Position numbers and translations under genes: made by a program
The notes under the pieces: generated by a model
What the model saw: only the letters and a program-made list of their open reading frames with translations
What the model was told of the DNA's origin: nothing
The model's database searches: none
Origin: DATBGO01 sp050011895
Lineage (GTDB): Bacteria > Actinomycetota > Actinomycetes > Streptosporangiales > Streptosporangiaceae
Reading direction: 5' to 3'
Assembly: GCA_050011895.1 (NCBI GenBank)
Contig: JBEKIF010000039.1
Location: forward strand, 1 to 41,214
DNA: 41,214 nucleotides
In this document: positions 15,420 to 23,620 of the stretch, piece after piece
Layout: the number at the start of each line of letters is the position of its first letter
How positions within the stretch are numbered: position 1 is the stretch's first letter

Positions 15420-16543
15420 AGATCGGCCTGGTCTGCCCGTACAGCTGGGATGTGCCTGGCGGCGTCCAGGAGCACATCAGGGGCCTCGCGGAGGCCCTGC
15501 TCGAGCTGGGCCACCAGGTGTCCGTCATCTCGCCCGCCGATGACGACACGCCGCTGCCCGACTACGTGGTCCCGGCCGGCCGGGCCGTCCCCGTCCCCTA
15601 CAACGGAGCGGTGGCCAGGATGGCCTTCGGATTCCTGTCGGCCAGCCGGGTCCGCAGGTGGGTCAGGGATGGCGGGTTCGACGTCCTGCACGTGCACGAG
15701 CCGACCGCGCCGAGCCTCTCGCTGCTCGCCTGCTGGGTAGCCGACGGCCCGATCGTGGCCACCTTCCATACGGCGAACCCGCGGTCCAGGATCCTGCATG
15801 CTGCGCAGCCGATCCTGCAGCCCGCGCTGGAGAAGATCAGCGGCCGGATCGCCGTCTCCGAGGCGGCGCGGACCACGCTGGTCGAGCATCTCGGCGGCGA
15901 CGCGGTGCTGATACCCAACGGCATCGCGGTGCGCAGATTCGAGAAGGCTGACCCGCTGCCCGGCTGGCCTGGACCTGGCGGCGCCCTCGGCTTCGTCGGC
16001 CGGATCGACGAGCCGCGCAAGGGACTGCAGGTGATGATGCGCGCATTCGAGATCCTCGGCGCGCAGCGCCCCGGCGTGCGGCTGCTCATCGCCGGCCCGG
16101 GTGATGCCGAGGAGGCGCTCGAAGGGCTGCCCGCCGGCCTGCTGCCGCGGATCGTGCTGCTCGGCCAGGTCAGCGAGGAAGACAAGATCCGCGTGTATCA
16201 CTCGGTCGACGTGTTCTGCGCGCCCAACACCGGCGGCGAGAGCTTCGGATACGTGCTTGCCGAGGCGATGGCGGCGAGCGCGCCGATCGTCGCGAGCGAT
16301 CTTGAGGCGTTCCGGCGGGTACTGCGGGCCGGTGCGGCAGGCGAGCTGTTCGAGCCAGGCAGCGCGGCGGGGCTGGCCGCGGCGGCCGGCCGGCTCCTCG
16401 ATCAGCCAGCCCTTCGGGCCAGCCTGTCGGCGGCCGCGGCGGCCGCGGTGCGTGCCTACGACTGGCCGGTGGTCGCGCGTGACGTCCTGGCCGTCTACGC
16501 GGCAGTGGTGCCCGGTGCCGGCCACGTGGCGGTGGCCAGGTGA
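15416..16543 (+). CDS. pimA: Phosphatidylinositol alpha-mannosyltransferase
   Basis: A 375-residue GT4 glycosyltransferase with GT-B fold. The N-terminal acceptor domain shows CPYSWDVPGGVQEHI (residues 7-21) and VLHVHEPTAPSLS; the C-terminal GDP-mannose domain shows FVGRIDEPRKGLQ and the E-x7-E-like motif ESFGYVLAEAMA near 271-282. PimA adds the first mannose to phosphatidylinositol at the cytoplasmic membrane face. ATG at 15416 overlaps the acyltransferase stop by 4 bases, and the next gene starts in a GTGA overlap at its own stop, so all three are translationally linked. Confidence 0.94.
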   Translation: MKIGLVCPYSWDVPGGVQEHIRGLAEALLELGHQVSVISPADDDTPLPDYVVPAGRAVPVPYNGAVARMAFGFLSASRVRRWVRDGGFDVLHVHEPTAPSLSLLACWVADGPIVATFHTANPRSRILHAAQPILQPALEKISGRIAVSEAARTTLVEHLGGDAVLIPNGIAVRRFEKADPLPGWPGPGGALGFVGRIDEPRKGLQVMMRAFEILGAQRPGVRLLIAGPGDAEEALEGLPAGLLPRIVLLGQVSEEDKIRVYHSVDVFCAPNTGGESFGYVLAEAMAASAPIVASDLEAFRRVLRAGAAGELFEPGSAAGLAAAAGRLLDQPALRASLSAAAAAAVRAYDWPVVARDVLAVYAAVVPGAGHVAVAR

Positions 16544-17103
16544 CCACCGTCATCGTGGTCGTGGTCGCCTTGGTCGCGGTCATGGGTGTCTATGTGTCCT
16601 GGCGCGCGGGCAGGCTCGACCGGCTGCATGCGCGGCTTGAGACGGCTCGCGCGGCGCTCGACGCGGCGCTGGTGCGGCGCAGCTCGGTGGCGATGGAGTT
16701 CGCCTCCTCCGGCCTGCTCGATCCGGCCACCAGCCTGCTGCTGGCCGGGGCGGCCCACGACGCGAGGTCCGCCAGCGAGGCGCGCGAGCTGCCGGAGAGT
16801 GACCTGACCAGGGCGCTGCGGGCGGCTGTCGGCCAGCCAGGTTTCCTGGCGACGCTGACCGGCCGGGAAGACGCGGCCGAGCTGCTGACCGAACTTGAGG
16901 GCGCCGCGCATCAGGTGTTCCTGGCCAGGAAGTTCTACAACGACGCGGTAGCGGCCACCAGGTCGGCGCGCCGGCGCTGGCTGGTAAGGCTGTTCCACCT
17001 GGCCGGGGGCGCCGCGCTGCCGGAATTCTTCGAGATCGACGACTCCCTGGTCGCGCCGGGACAGGGCGGCCACGGCGCCGACATGCCGCGCCTGACCAGC
17101 TGA
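16540..17103 (+). CDS. LemA-like membrane-anchored protein
   Basis: A 187-residue protein with one N-terminal transmembrane helix (residues 3-21, VIVVVVALVAVMGVYVSW) followed by a helical region with coiled-coil character (RLDRLHARLETARAALDAAL) and the LemA-like block AHQVFLARKFYNDAV near 130-145. Function is unknown. Homologues sit between pimA and pdxS in several actinobacteria. GTG 16540 overlaps the pimA stop, linking it to the PIM operon; a link to envelope lipid metabolism is only inferred from this. Confidence 0.8.
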   Translation: MTTVIVVVVALVAVMGVYVSWRAGRLDRLHARLETARAALDAALVRRSSVAMEFASSGLLDPATSLLLAGAAHDARSASEARELPESDLTRALRAAVGQPGFLATLTGREDAAELLTELEGAAHQVFLARKFYNDAVAATRSARRRWLVRLFHLAGGAALPEFFEIDDSLVAPGQGGHGADMPRLTS

Positions 17104-17118
17104 GCCGACCTGCCGCGG

Positions 17119-17179
17119 CTGACCGGCAGAACCGGCTGACCGGCAGAACCGGCTCTGAGTCGGCGGCCGGCAGAACCGG
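17119..17179. repeat. Short direct repeats between the LemA-like gene and pdxS
   Basis: CTGACCGGCAGAACCGG occurs at 17119-17135 and 17136-17152 back to back, and its core CCGGCAGAACCGG recurs at 17167-17179. They lie within the 160-base gap upstream of pdxS. Possibly a product of local duplication; function unknown. Confidence 0.8.
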
Positions 17180-17263
17180 CTGGCCTGGCTGAATCTGCTA
17201 TCCAGCAAGGTCAGCGCCTACCATGGAGAGAGCTATGCCAGGTGCGATCTAGCGAGGTTACTG

Positions 17264-18262
17264 ATGCCTTTCCCCAGTTCCGGCGATTCGGTCGGTTCGG
17301 CCAGTTCGGTGCGTTCCGGTAGGTACCCAGGCTCGCCCGCGGCAGAGGGCACAGCCGCAGCGCAGGCCGGAGGCGCCCCGGCCCAGACCGGGACGCAGCG
17401 CGTCAAGCGCGGCATGGCCGACATGCTCAAGGGCGGCGTGATCATGGATGTCGTTACGCCTGAGCAGGCCAAGATCGCCGAGGATGCCGGTGCGGTGGCG
17501 GTGATGGCGCTGGAACGGGTGCCCGCCGACATCCGCGCTCAAGGTGGCGTGGCCCGGATGAGCGACCCGGACATGATCGACGGGATCATTGCGGCGGTAT
17601 CCATCCCGGTGATGGCCAAGTGCCGGATCGGGCACTTCGCTGAGGCGCAGGTCCTGCAGGCAATCGGGGTCGACTACATCGACGAGTCCGAGGTGCTGAC
17701 GCCCGCCGACGAGGCGCACCACGTTGACAAGTGGGAGTTCACCGTGCCGTTTGTCTGCGGCGCCACCAACCTGGGCGAAGCGCTCCGCAGAATTGCCGAG
17801 GGCGCCGCGATGATCAGGTCGAAAGGCGAGGCGGGCACCGGCAACGTGGTCGAGGCGACCAGGCACATGCGCCGCATCAGGGCCGAGATCAGGCGGCTGG
17901 CCACGTTGCCGGCGGAGGAGCTCTACAGCGCCGCCAAGGACCTGCAGGCACCCTGCGAGCTGGTGGCTGAGGTGGCCAGGGCCGGCCAGCTGCCGGTCGT
18001 GCTCTTCACCGCCGGCGGCCTCGCGACGCCGGCCGACGCGGCGATGATGATGCAGCTCGGCGCCGACGGTGTCTTCGTCGGGTCCGGGATCTTCAAGGCG
18101 GGTAACCCGGCCGCACGTGCCGCGGCGATCGTCAAGGCCACCACCTTCTATGACGACCCGGACGTCATCGCCAAGGTGTCCAGGGGCCTCGGCGAGGCCA
18201 TGGTCGGGATCAACCTGGACACACTGCCCGCCGAGCAGCACTACGCAAGCCGCGGCTGGTGA
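17264..18262 (+). CDS. pdxS: Pyridoxal 5'-phosphate synthase subunit PdxS
   Basis: A 332-residue TIM-barrel synthase subunit that makes PLP from ribose 5-phosphate, glyceraldehyde 3-phosphate and ammonia delivered by PdxT. Conserved blocks are RGMADMLKGGVIMDV, the active-site lysine in VMAKCRIGHF (near 118), GATNLGEALRRI, and IRSKGEAGTGNVVEA. About 45 residues of Ser/Gly/Ala-rich sequence precede the conserved core, longer than the usual 10-20. ATG 17264 has GAGG about 8 bases upstream. pdxT overlaps its stop by 4 bases. Confidence 0.97.
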   Translation: MPFPSSGDSVGSASSVRSGRYPGSPAAEGTAAAQAGGAPAQTGTQRVKRGMADMLKGGVIMDVVTPEQAKIAEDAGAVAVMALERVPADIRAQGGVARMSDPDMIDGIIAAVSIPVMAKCRIGHFAEAQVLQAIGVDYIDESEVLTPADEAHHVDKWEFTVPFVCGATNLGEALRRIAEGAAMIRSKGEAGTGNVVEATRHMRRIRAEIRRLATLPAEELYSAAKDLQAPCELVAEVARAGQLPVVLFTAGGLATPADAAMMMQLGADGVFVGSGIFKAGNPAARAAAIVKATTFYDDPDVIAKVSRGLGEAMVGINLDTLPAEQHYASRGW

Positions 18263-18882
18263 CCGGGGGAAGGTTGGTGATCGGAGGAGGGAGGCCGGCT
18301 ATCGGCGTGCTCGCGCTGCAAGGCGACGTCGCCGAGCACCTGCGCGCGCTCGGCGAGACGGGCGCCCGCGGCGTCCCGGTCCGCAGGCCGGACGAGCTGG
18401 AGTCCGTCGACGGGCTGATCATCCCCGGTGGCGAGTCCACCACGATGTGGAAGCTGGCGGTCATCTTCGACCTGGCGGAACCGCTCCGCAAGCGGATCAG
18501 CTCGGGGATGCCGGCCTTCGGTTCCTGCGCTGGCATGATCTTGCTGGCCACCCGGCTGGTACAAGCGGCCAGCGACCAGGAGACGCTCGGCGCGATCGAG
18601 ATGACGGTCCGCAGGAATGGCTTCGGCAGGCAGGCGGACTCCTTCGAGAGCGACATCGCGCTCCGCGGGATCGGCGGCCCGGATTACCACGCGGTCTTCA
18701 TCAGGGCGCCCTGGGTGGAGGAAACCAGCGACGAGGTCGAGATTCTCGCGACTGAGCCGCGCACGGGTAGGATCGTCGCGGTCCGCCAGGGACCCGCGCT
18801 GGCGACGGCGTTTCATCCTGAGCTCACGCCGGACTGGCGGATCCACAGGCTCTTCGTTGACATGGTGAGGGAACGGTCATGA
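18259..18882 (+). CDS. pdxT: Pyridoxal 5'-phosphate synthase glutaminase subunit PdxT
   Basis: A 207-residue class I glutamine amidotransferase that feeds ammonia to PdxS. The catalytic Cys lies in GSCAGM (near 90), and the His-Glu pair in FHPEL (near 186-188). IGVLALQGDVAEHL and IIPGGESTTMW are also typical. GTG 18259 overlaps the pdxS stop (GTGA); an in-frame GTG at 18277, nearer the conserved start and after GGAAGG, is an alternative. yebC follows with another 4-base overlap. Confidence 0.96.
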   Translation: MTGGRLVIGGGRPAIGVLALQGDVAEHLRALGETGARGVPVRRPDELESVDGLIIPGGESTTMWKLAVIFDLAEPLRKRISSGMPAFGSCAGMILLATRLVQAASDQETLGAIEMTVRRNGFGRQADSFESDIALRGIGGPDYHAVFIRAPWVEETSDEVEILATEPRTGRIVAVRQGPALATAFHPELTPDWRIHRLFVDMVRERS

Positions 18883-19631
18883 GCGGCCACTCGAAGTGGG
18901 CGACCACTAAGCACAAGAAGGCCGTCATCGACGCCCGCCGCGGCAAGCTGTTCGCGAAGCTGATCAAGAATGTGGAGGTGGCGGCGCGGACCGGCGGCGG
19001 TGACCCGGCAGGCAACCCGACGCTCTACGACGCCGTGCAGAAGGCCAAGAAGAACTCGGTGCCGAACGACAACATCGACCGTGCGGTCCGCCGTGGCGCC
19101 GGCCTGGAGGCCGGCGGGGCCTCCTACGAGCAGATCACCTACGAGGGCTACGCCCCGGGGGGCGTAGCGGTGCTGGTGGAGTGCCTGACCGACAACAGGA
19201 ACCGGGCCGCTTCGGACGTGCGGACCGCGTTCTCAAGGAACGGCGGGTCCATGGCTGACCCGGGATCTGTCTCCTACCTGTTCCACCGGAAGGGCGTGGT
19301 GCTCGTCGGCAAGGCGACCGGGGCGAGCGAGGACGACGTGCTCGCCGCGGTGCTCGAGTCCGGTGCCGAGGAGGTTAACGACATCGGCGAGTCACTTGAG
19401 GTGGTCAGCGAGGCGACTGATCTGCACGCGGTGCGTGCCGCGCTGCGGCAGGCCGGCATCGAGTACGACTCCGCCGAGACGCCCTTCCTGCCGACTGTCG
19501 AGGTGGAACTGGACGAGGAGCGGGCCAAACGGGTGTTCCGGCTGATCGAGGCGATCGAGGACTCCGACGACGTGCAGGATGTCTACGCGAACTATTCGGT
19601 GTCCGACGAGATCATGGAGAAGATCGGATGA
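18879..19631 (+). CDS. yebC: YebC/PmpR-family transcriptional regulator
   Basis: A 250-residue protein of the TACO1/YebC family, normal in length. It begins MSGHSKWATTKHKKAVIDA and contains NDNIDRAVRRGAG and TDNRNRAASDVR. Members have been described as DNA-binding regulators and, more recently, as factors that help ribosomes through difficult proline-rich stretches. Its place before ruvC is conserved. ATG 18879 overlaps the pdxT stop. Confidence 0.96.
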   Translation: MSGHSKWATTKHKKAVIDARRGKLFAKLIKNVEVAARTGGGDPAGNPTLYDAVQKAKKNSVPNDNIDRAVRRGAGLEAGGASYEQITYEGYAPGGVAVLVECLTDNRNRAASDVRTAFSRNGGSMADPGSVSYLFHRKGVVLVGKATGASEDDVLAAVLESGAEEVNDIGESLEVVSEATDLHAVRAALRQAGIEYDSAETPFLPTVEVELDEERAKRVFRLIEAIEDSDDVQDVYANYSVSDEIMEKIG

Positions 19632-19653
19632 CCCGCCTCGCGGGGCCGAGCTC

Positions 19654-20871
19654 ATGACCGGGCCGGGCCTGGTGATCCGCCAGCTGACCCTGGATGACGA
19701 TCTCCAGGCCGAGATCGAATTGCGCCGCCAGGCGTTCGGCCCGTTGACCGATGCGGACCGGGACCGGACCCTCGCGATGACAGCGGACAGCGTCTCGGCC
19801 GGGCGGCACCTCGGGGTCTTCGACCGCCAGCGGATGATCGGGGCGGCCAGGTACCTGGATATGCGGCAATGGTGGCACGGCCGGAGCGTCCCGATGGCCG
19901 GCGTGTCAGGTGTCAAGGTCGCGCCGGAAGATCGCGGCCGCGGCGTGGGGAAAGCGCTGATGACCGAGCTGCTCGGGCTGATCGCCGGTCGCGGCTACCC
20001 GGTTTCGGTGCTCTATCCCGCGACCACGCCGATCTACCGGTCGCTGGGCTGGGAGCTCGCGGGCGGCCAGTACGAGGCGGTGCTGCCGTCCCGATCACTC
20101 GGCTCGCTGCTGCCGCCCGACGTTGGCGCGCCGCCGCCGACCGGCTCGCTTCGCCGGGCCGGCCCTGATGACGCGGCTGAGGTGGTCGAGGTCGTCGGCG
20201 CGGTGCACGAGGCGGCCAGGCACTGCGGGGCCGCCACCCGCACCGCAGCCGACGTCCGGCGCTGGCTGTCCGATCCGCACCTGTCCGGCTACCTGGCCGG
20301 GGACGGCTTCCTTGCCTACCGCTGGCACGGCGACAACGAGATCCTGGTCGAATGGGCGGTGGCAGCGTCGGCGCAGACCACCAGGGCGATGTGGGCTGTC
20401 GTCGGCTCGCATGCATCCATCGCCAGCCGGGTACGGGCGCAGCTGTCCCCTGATGATCCGGTCGGCTGGCTGACCCGCGAGGCCGATCTCGGCCTGGTGG
20501 ACCGCAGGCACTGGATGCTGCGGGTGCTCGACGCCCGGGCGGCCATCGCGGCCCGCGGCTTCCCCGCGGCGGCCGGAGTCGCCGCGGCGATCCGGCTTGA
20601 TGACGCCAGCATCCCGGCGAACTCGGGCCGGTGGCTGCTGGAGGTCAGCGGCGGGAAGGGAACCCTCAACCCGGGCAGAACGGATAACCCCGGGCCGGTG
20701 CCTGCTGTCCCGCCGGTCTCGCTCGGCGCCCGCGGCTTCGCCGCGCTGTTCGCCGGAACCCCGCTACAGACACTCCGTACCGCCGGGCTGGCTGCCGGCG
20801 GGGACCCGGTGACCGACGATGCCCTGGACTGCGCGTTCGCCGGGACTCCGTTCCTGCTGGACTATTTCTGA
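19654..20871 (+). CDS. Eis-type GNAT N-acetyltransferase with SCP2-like C-terminal domain
   Basis: About 405 residues, the size of the Eis family: two GNAT regions plus a sterol carrier-like domain. The acetyl-CoA loop is VKVAPEDRGRGVGKALM (near 88-104), and PIYRSLGW (near 128-135) corresponds to the region of the catalytic Tyr. The protein ends in Phe (FLLDYF); in mycobacterial Eis the C-terminal Phe carboxylate takes part in catalysis, so this ending looks functional. Eis enzymes acetylate amines of varied substrates, including aminoglycosides; the natural substrate here is unknown. ATG 19654 begins 22 bases after the yebC stop. The frame extends upstream into yebC without support. Confidence 0.85.
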   Translation: MTGPGLVIRQLTLDDDLQAEIELRRQAFGPLTDADRDRTLAMTADSVSAGRHLGVFDRQRMIGAARYLDMRQWWHGRSVPMAGVSGVKVAPEDRGRGVGKALMTELLGLIAGRGYPVSVLYPATTPIYRSLGWELAGGQYEAVLPSRSLGSLLPPDVGAPPPTGSLRRAGPDDAAEVVEVVGAVHEAARHCGAATRTAADVRRWLSDPHLSGYLAGDGFLAYRWHGDNEILVEWAVAASAQTTRAMWAVVGSHASIASRVRAQLSPDDPVGWLTREADLGLVDRRHWMLRVLDARAAIAARGFPAAAGVAAAIRLDDASIPANSGRWLLEVSGGKGTLNPGRTDNPGPVPAVPPVSLGARGFAALFAGTPLQTLRTAGLAAGGDPVTDDALDCAFAGTPFLLDYF

Positions 20872-20981
20872 CCGTCCGGTGCTGGTGACCGCCCAGGCCG
20901 GCTGGCGGCCTCGGGCCGGCCGGCCGCGACACGCCGCAGAGTGTCCCGCCGCGGCGTCCGCTCAGCCGGTAGTGTCCTAGC

Positions 20982-20995
20982 CGAACAAGAGTTCG
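20982..20995. promoter_or_regulatory. LexA-binding SOS box upstream of ruvCAB
   Basis: CGAACAAGAGTTCG is a perfect match to the Gram-positive/actinobacterial LexA consensus CGAAC-N4-GTTCG. It lies 25 bases before the chosen ruvC start, where LexA would block transcription of the Holliday-junction genes until DNA damage. Confidence 0.88.
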
Positions 20996-21020
20996 CAACC
21001 GACCTTGATGGGTGAGCGGC

Positions 21021-21650
21021 ATGCGTGTGCTCGGCGTCGATCCCGGTCTCACCAGATGCGGCCTCGGGGTCATCGACGGCGAGCCGGGCAAGACCCTGAC
21101 ACTGGTGGCGACAGACGTGATCAGGACCGAGGCCGGGGACGACATCGCGGCGCGGCTGCTGGCACTGGAGCAGCGGATCGAGCAGTGGCTGACCGCCTAC
21201 CAGCCGGACGCGGTCGCGGTCGAGCGGGTCTTCAGCCAGCACAACGTGCGGACCGCGATGGGTACCGCGCAGGCCGGAGCGGTCGCCATCGTCTGCGCGG
21301 CCCGCCGCAACCTGCCGGTCGCCCTGCACACCCCGAGCGAGGTGAAGGCGGCGGTCACCGGCAACGGCCGGGCCGGTAAAGCGCAGGTGACGCTAATGGT
21401 GGCACGGCTGCTTGCGATGCCTGACCCGCCCCGGCCCGCTGACTCGGCCGACGCGCTCGCGCTGGCGATCTGCCATCTGTGGCGCGGCGCGGCGCAGCGG
21501 CGGCTGGCGGTGGCCGTGGCGGCGGCGCGGACTGGCGGGGCGCAGCGGTCCGGCGGGGCGCAGCGGTCCGGCGGAGCCCAGCCGGCCGGCCGGGCGCACC
21601 GTACGCAACGGGCCGGCGCGGCTCAGCGCGCGGCGACGGGAGGGAACTGA
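21021..21650 (+). CDS. ruvC: Crossover junction endodeoxyribonuclease RuvC
   Basis: About 209 residues. RuvC cuts Holliday junctions symmetrically. Acidic catalytic residues are visible in GVDPGLTRCG (Asp near 6), AVERVF (Glu near 69) and the final DSADALALAICH. The core ends near residue 158; a 50-residue Ala/Gly/Gln/Arg-rich tail follows, partly made of 18-base repeats (GGAQRS). I prefer ATG 21021 (GGGTGAG about 6 bases before) over GTG 21012. The stop overlaps the ruvA start (TGATG). An SOS box lies just upstream. Confidence 0.95.
   Translation: MRVLGVDPGLTRCGLGVIDGEPGKTLTLVATDVIRTEAGDDIAARLLALEQRIEQWLTAYQPDAVAVERVFSQHNVRTAMGTAQAGAVAIVCAARRNLPVALHTPSEVKAAVTGNGRAGKAQVTLMVARLLAMPDPPRPADSADALALAICHLWRGAAQRRLAVAVAAARTGGAQRSGGAQRSGGAQPAGRAHRTQRAGAAQRAATGGN
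21534..21587 (+). repeat. Three 18-bp units in the ruvC C-terminal tail
   Basis: Units at 21534, 21552 and 21570 encode GGAQRS, GGAQRS and the diverged GGAQPA. The first two are identical in DNA. They lie outside the catalytic core. Confidence 0.85.
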
Positions 21651-22294
21651 TGATCGCGCATCTGGACGGGGTTGTCTGCTCGGTGGCGCCGGAGGGCGCA
21701 GTCATCGAAGTCGGCGGGGTCGGGCTGCTCGTCCAGTGCACGCCGGGAACGCTCGCCGGGCTCAGGACCGGTCAGCACGCCAAGGTGGCGACCTCCCTGG
21801 TGGTCCGGGAGGACGCGCTCACCTTGTACGGCTTCGCCGACGAGGACGAGCGAAATACTTTCGAGCTGCTGCAGACCGCCAGCGGGGTCGGGCCGCGGCT
21901 GGCGCTCGCGATGCTCGCCGTGTTCAGCCCCGACGGCCTGCGCCGGGCGATCGCCGGCGAGGATCTCGGCGCGCTGACCACGGTGCCGGGCATCGGCCGC
22001 AAGGGCGCGCAGCGAATCGTCCTTGAGCTGGCCGGCCGGCTTGGCTCGCCGGCCGATGTCGCTGCCGTGGGTAGCGCCGCTGGCGTACCGGCCCAGTCCG
22101 GGCGGCCGGCCCCCTGGCGGGATCAGGTCCGGGCCGGCCTGGTCAGCCTGGGCTGGCAGCCGCGCGACGCCGACCAGGCCATCGCGGCGGTCGAGCCCGA
22201 GCTGCGGACCGGCTCGGCCGCGGTCCAGGACGGTCCGGACGTGGATGTCGCCGTGGCGCTGCGCGCCGCGCTTCGGCTGCTGGGGCGTACGTGA
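21650..22294 (+). CDS. ruvA: Holliday junction branch migration protein RuvA
   Basis: A 214-residue RuvA, slightly longer than usual. It has an N-terminal OB fold (MIAHLDGVVCSVAPEGAVIEVGGVG), central helix-hairpin-helix motifs (TASGVGPRLALAML and LTTVPGIGRKGAQRIVLEL) and a C-terminal domain that contacts RuvB (SLGWQPRDADQAI). The tetramer binds the four-way junction and loads RuvB. ATG 21650 has GGGAGGGA about 5 bases upstream and overlaps the ruvC stop by one base; ruvB overlaps its stop (GTGA). Confidence 0.96.
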   Translation: MIAHLDGVVCSVAPEGAVIEVGGVGLLVQCTPGTLAGLRTGQHAKVATSLVVREDALTLYGFADEDERNTFELLQTASGVGPRLALAMLAVFSPDGLRRAIAGEDLGALTTVPGIGRKGAQRIVLELAGRLGSPADVAAVGSAAGVPAQSGRPAPWRDQVRAGLVSLGWQPRDADQAIAAVEPELRTGSAAVQDGPDVDVAVALRAALRLLGRT

Positions 22295-23391
22295 CCGGCG
22301 CCGATCCGGCGCGGGCAGCCGGGGCAGCAGCCGCGGACGCCGGTCCCGGCCAGGACCGGCTGGTGTCGCCGGTGGCCGAAGCCGACGACCGGCTGATCGA
22401 AGGCGCCTTGCGGCCGAAACGGCTTGGCGAGCTGGTTGGTCAGGGCCGGGTCCGGGAGCAGCTCTCGCTGGTCCTTGAGGGCGCGCTTGGCCGCGGCACG
22501 CCGCCCGATCACGTGCTGCTTTCCGGCCCCCCAGGGCTTGGCAAGACCACGATTGCCATGATCATCGCTGCCGAGCTCAGCGCGCCGCTCCGGATCACCA
22601 GCGGACCCGCGATCGAGCGGGCCGGAGACCTGGCCGCGGTGCTGTCCACGCTGAGCGAGGGCGAGGTGGTGTTCATCGACGAGATCCACCGCGTCGCCAG
22701 GCCGGCCGAGGAGATGCTCTACCTGGCCATGGAGGACTTCCGGGTCGACGTCGTGATCGGGAAGGGACCAGGGGCCACCGCCATCCCGCTGGATATCGCG
22801 CCGTTCACCCTGGTCGGCGCGACCACGAGGGCCGGGCTGCTGCCGGCGCCGCTGCGGGACAGGTTCGGCTTCACCGCGCACCTCGACTTCTACGAGCCAG
22901 CGGAACTCGAGGTCATCGTGCGCAGGTCCGCTGGCCTGCTCAGGGTGGCACTGCGCGATGACGGCGCGGCGGAGATCGCCGGCCGGTCCCGTGGCACGCC
23001 GCGAATCGCCAACCGGCTGCTGCGCCGGGTCCGCGACTACGCGGAGGTCCGCGCCGACGGGATCGTGACCAGGGCCGTCGCGCGCGCCGCGCTCGAGGTG
23101 TACGAGGTCGATGACAGCGGCCTCGACCGGCTAGACCGTGCGGTGCTTTCCGCGCTGGTCCGGAGGTTCGGCGGGGGGCCGGTCGGCCTGTCCACCCTCG
23201 CGGTCGCGGTGGGCGAGGAGGCGGAGACGGTCGAGGTCGTCGTCGAGCCATTCCTGGTCCGGGCCGGCCTGATCGCCCGGACGCCGCGCGGCCGGGTGGC
23301 GACCCCGGCCGCCTGGGCGCAGCTCGGGCTGCCCGTCCCGGTACCGCCTGACGCCGGTCCCCAGGGCGGCGCTGACACGCTTTTCAGCTGA
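22291..23391 (+). CDS. ruvB: Holliday junction branch migration ATPase RuvB
   Basis: A 366-residue AAA+ motor that drives branch migration with RuvA. Walker A is GPPGLGKTT (near 80-88), Walker B DEIHR (near 130), sensor I GATTRAG, and the arginine finger is in APLRDRFG. The winged-helix domain ends the protein. An Ala-rich N-terminus of about 30 residues precedes the family core (LIEGALRPKRLGELVGQ). GTG 22291 overlaps the ruvA stop; the ruvCAB operon then ends, and a new promoter serves yajC. Confidence 0.97.
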   Translation: MTGADPARAAGAAAADAGPGQDRLVSPVAEADDRLIEGALRPKRLGELVGQGRVREQLSLVLEGALGRGTPPDHVLLSGPPGLGKTTIAMIIAAELSAPLRITSGPAIERAGDLAAVLSTLSEGEVVFIDEIHRVARPAEEMLYLAMEDFRVDVVIGKGPGATAIPLDIAPFTLVGATTRAGLLPAPLRDRFGFTAHLDFYEPAELEVIVRRSAGLLRVALRDDGAAEIAGRSRGTPRIANRLLRRVRDYAEVRADGIVTRAVARAALEVYEVDDSGLDRLDRAVLSALVRRFGGGPVGLSTLAVAVGEEAETVEVVVEPFLVRAGLIARTPRGRVATPAAWAQLGLPVPVPPDAGPQGGADTLFS

Positions 23392-23485
23392 TGAGCGCGG
23401 TACTGTCGGTGCCGGAGCCGGACCGCCAGGCAGGTGACGGGCGGTCGCGGCCTGGTCACGATCACTCGGCAGACGCCGTAGCCTG

Positions 23486-23514
23486 TTGGTGCGTCGCCTA
23501 GGCGCCGCTACACT
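23486..23514 (+). promoter_or_regulatory. Candidate promoter of yajC-secD-secF
   Basis: TTGGTG (23486-23491) and TACACT (23509-23514) are spaced by 17 bases, near the housekeeping consensus, about 107 bases before yajC. The spacer contains the palindrome GCCTAGGC. Confidence 0.5.
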
Positions 23515-23620
23515 TCGGCAGTTGGTCAAATGACGTCGCCTGGCAGCGGTACCGGCCTGGTCGGTTCGCGGCCGGGGCCGGTCCCGGCCAGTGCGGCAAT
23601 CAACGGAAGGAAGCCCCGCG

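Noticed and set aside
15173..16525. 450-codon minus-strand open frame opposite pimA
   Set aside because: It is a shadow frame; the plus-strand genes have clear motifs and coupled starts.
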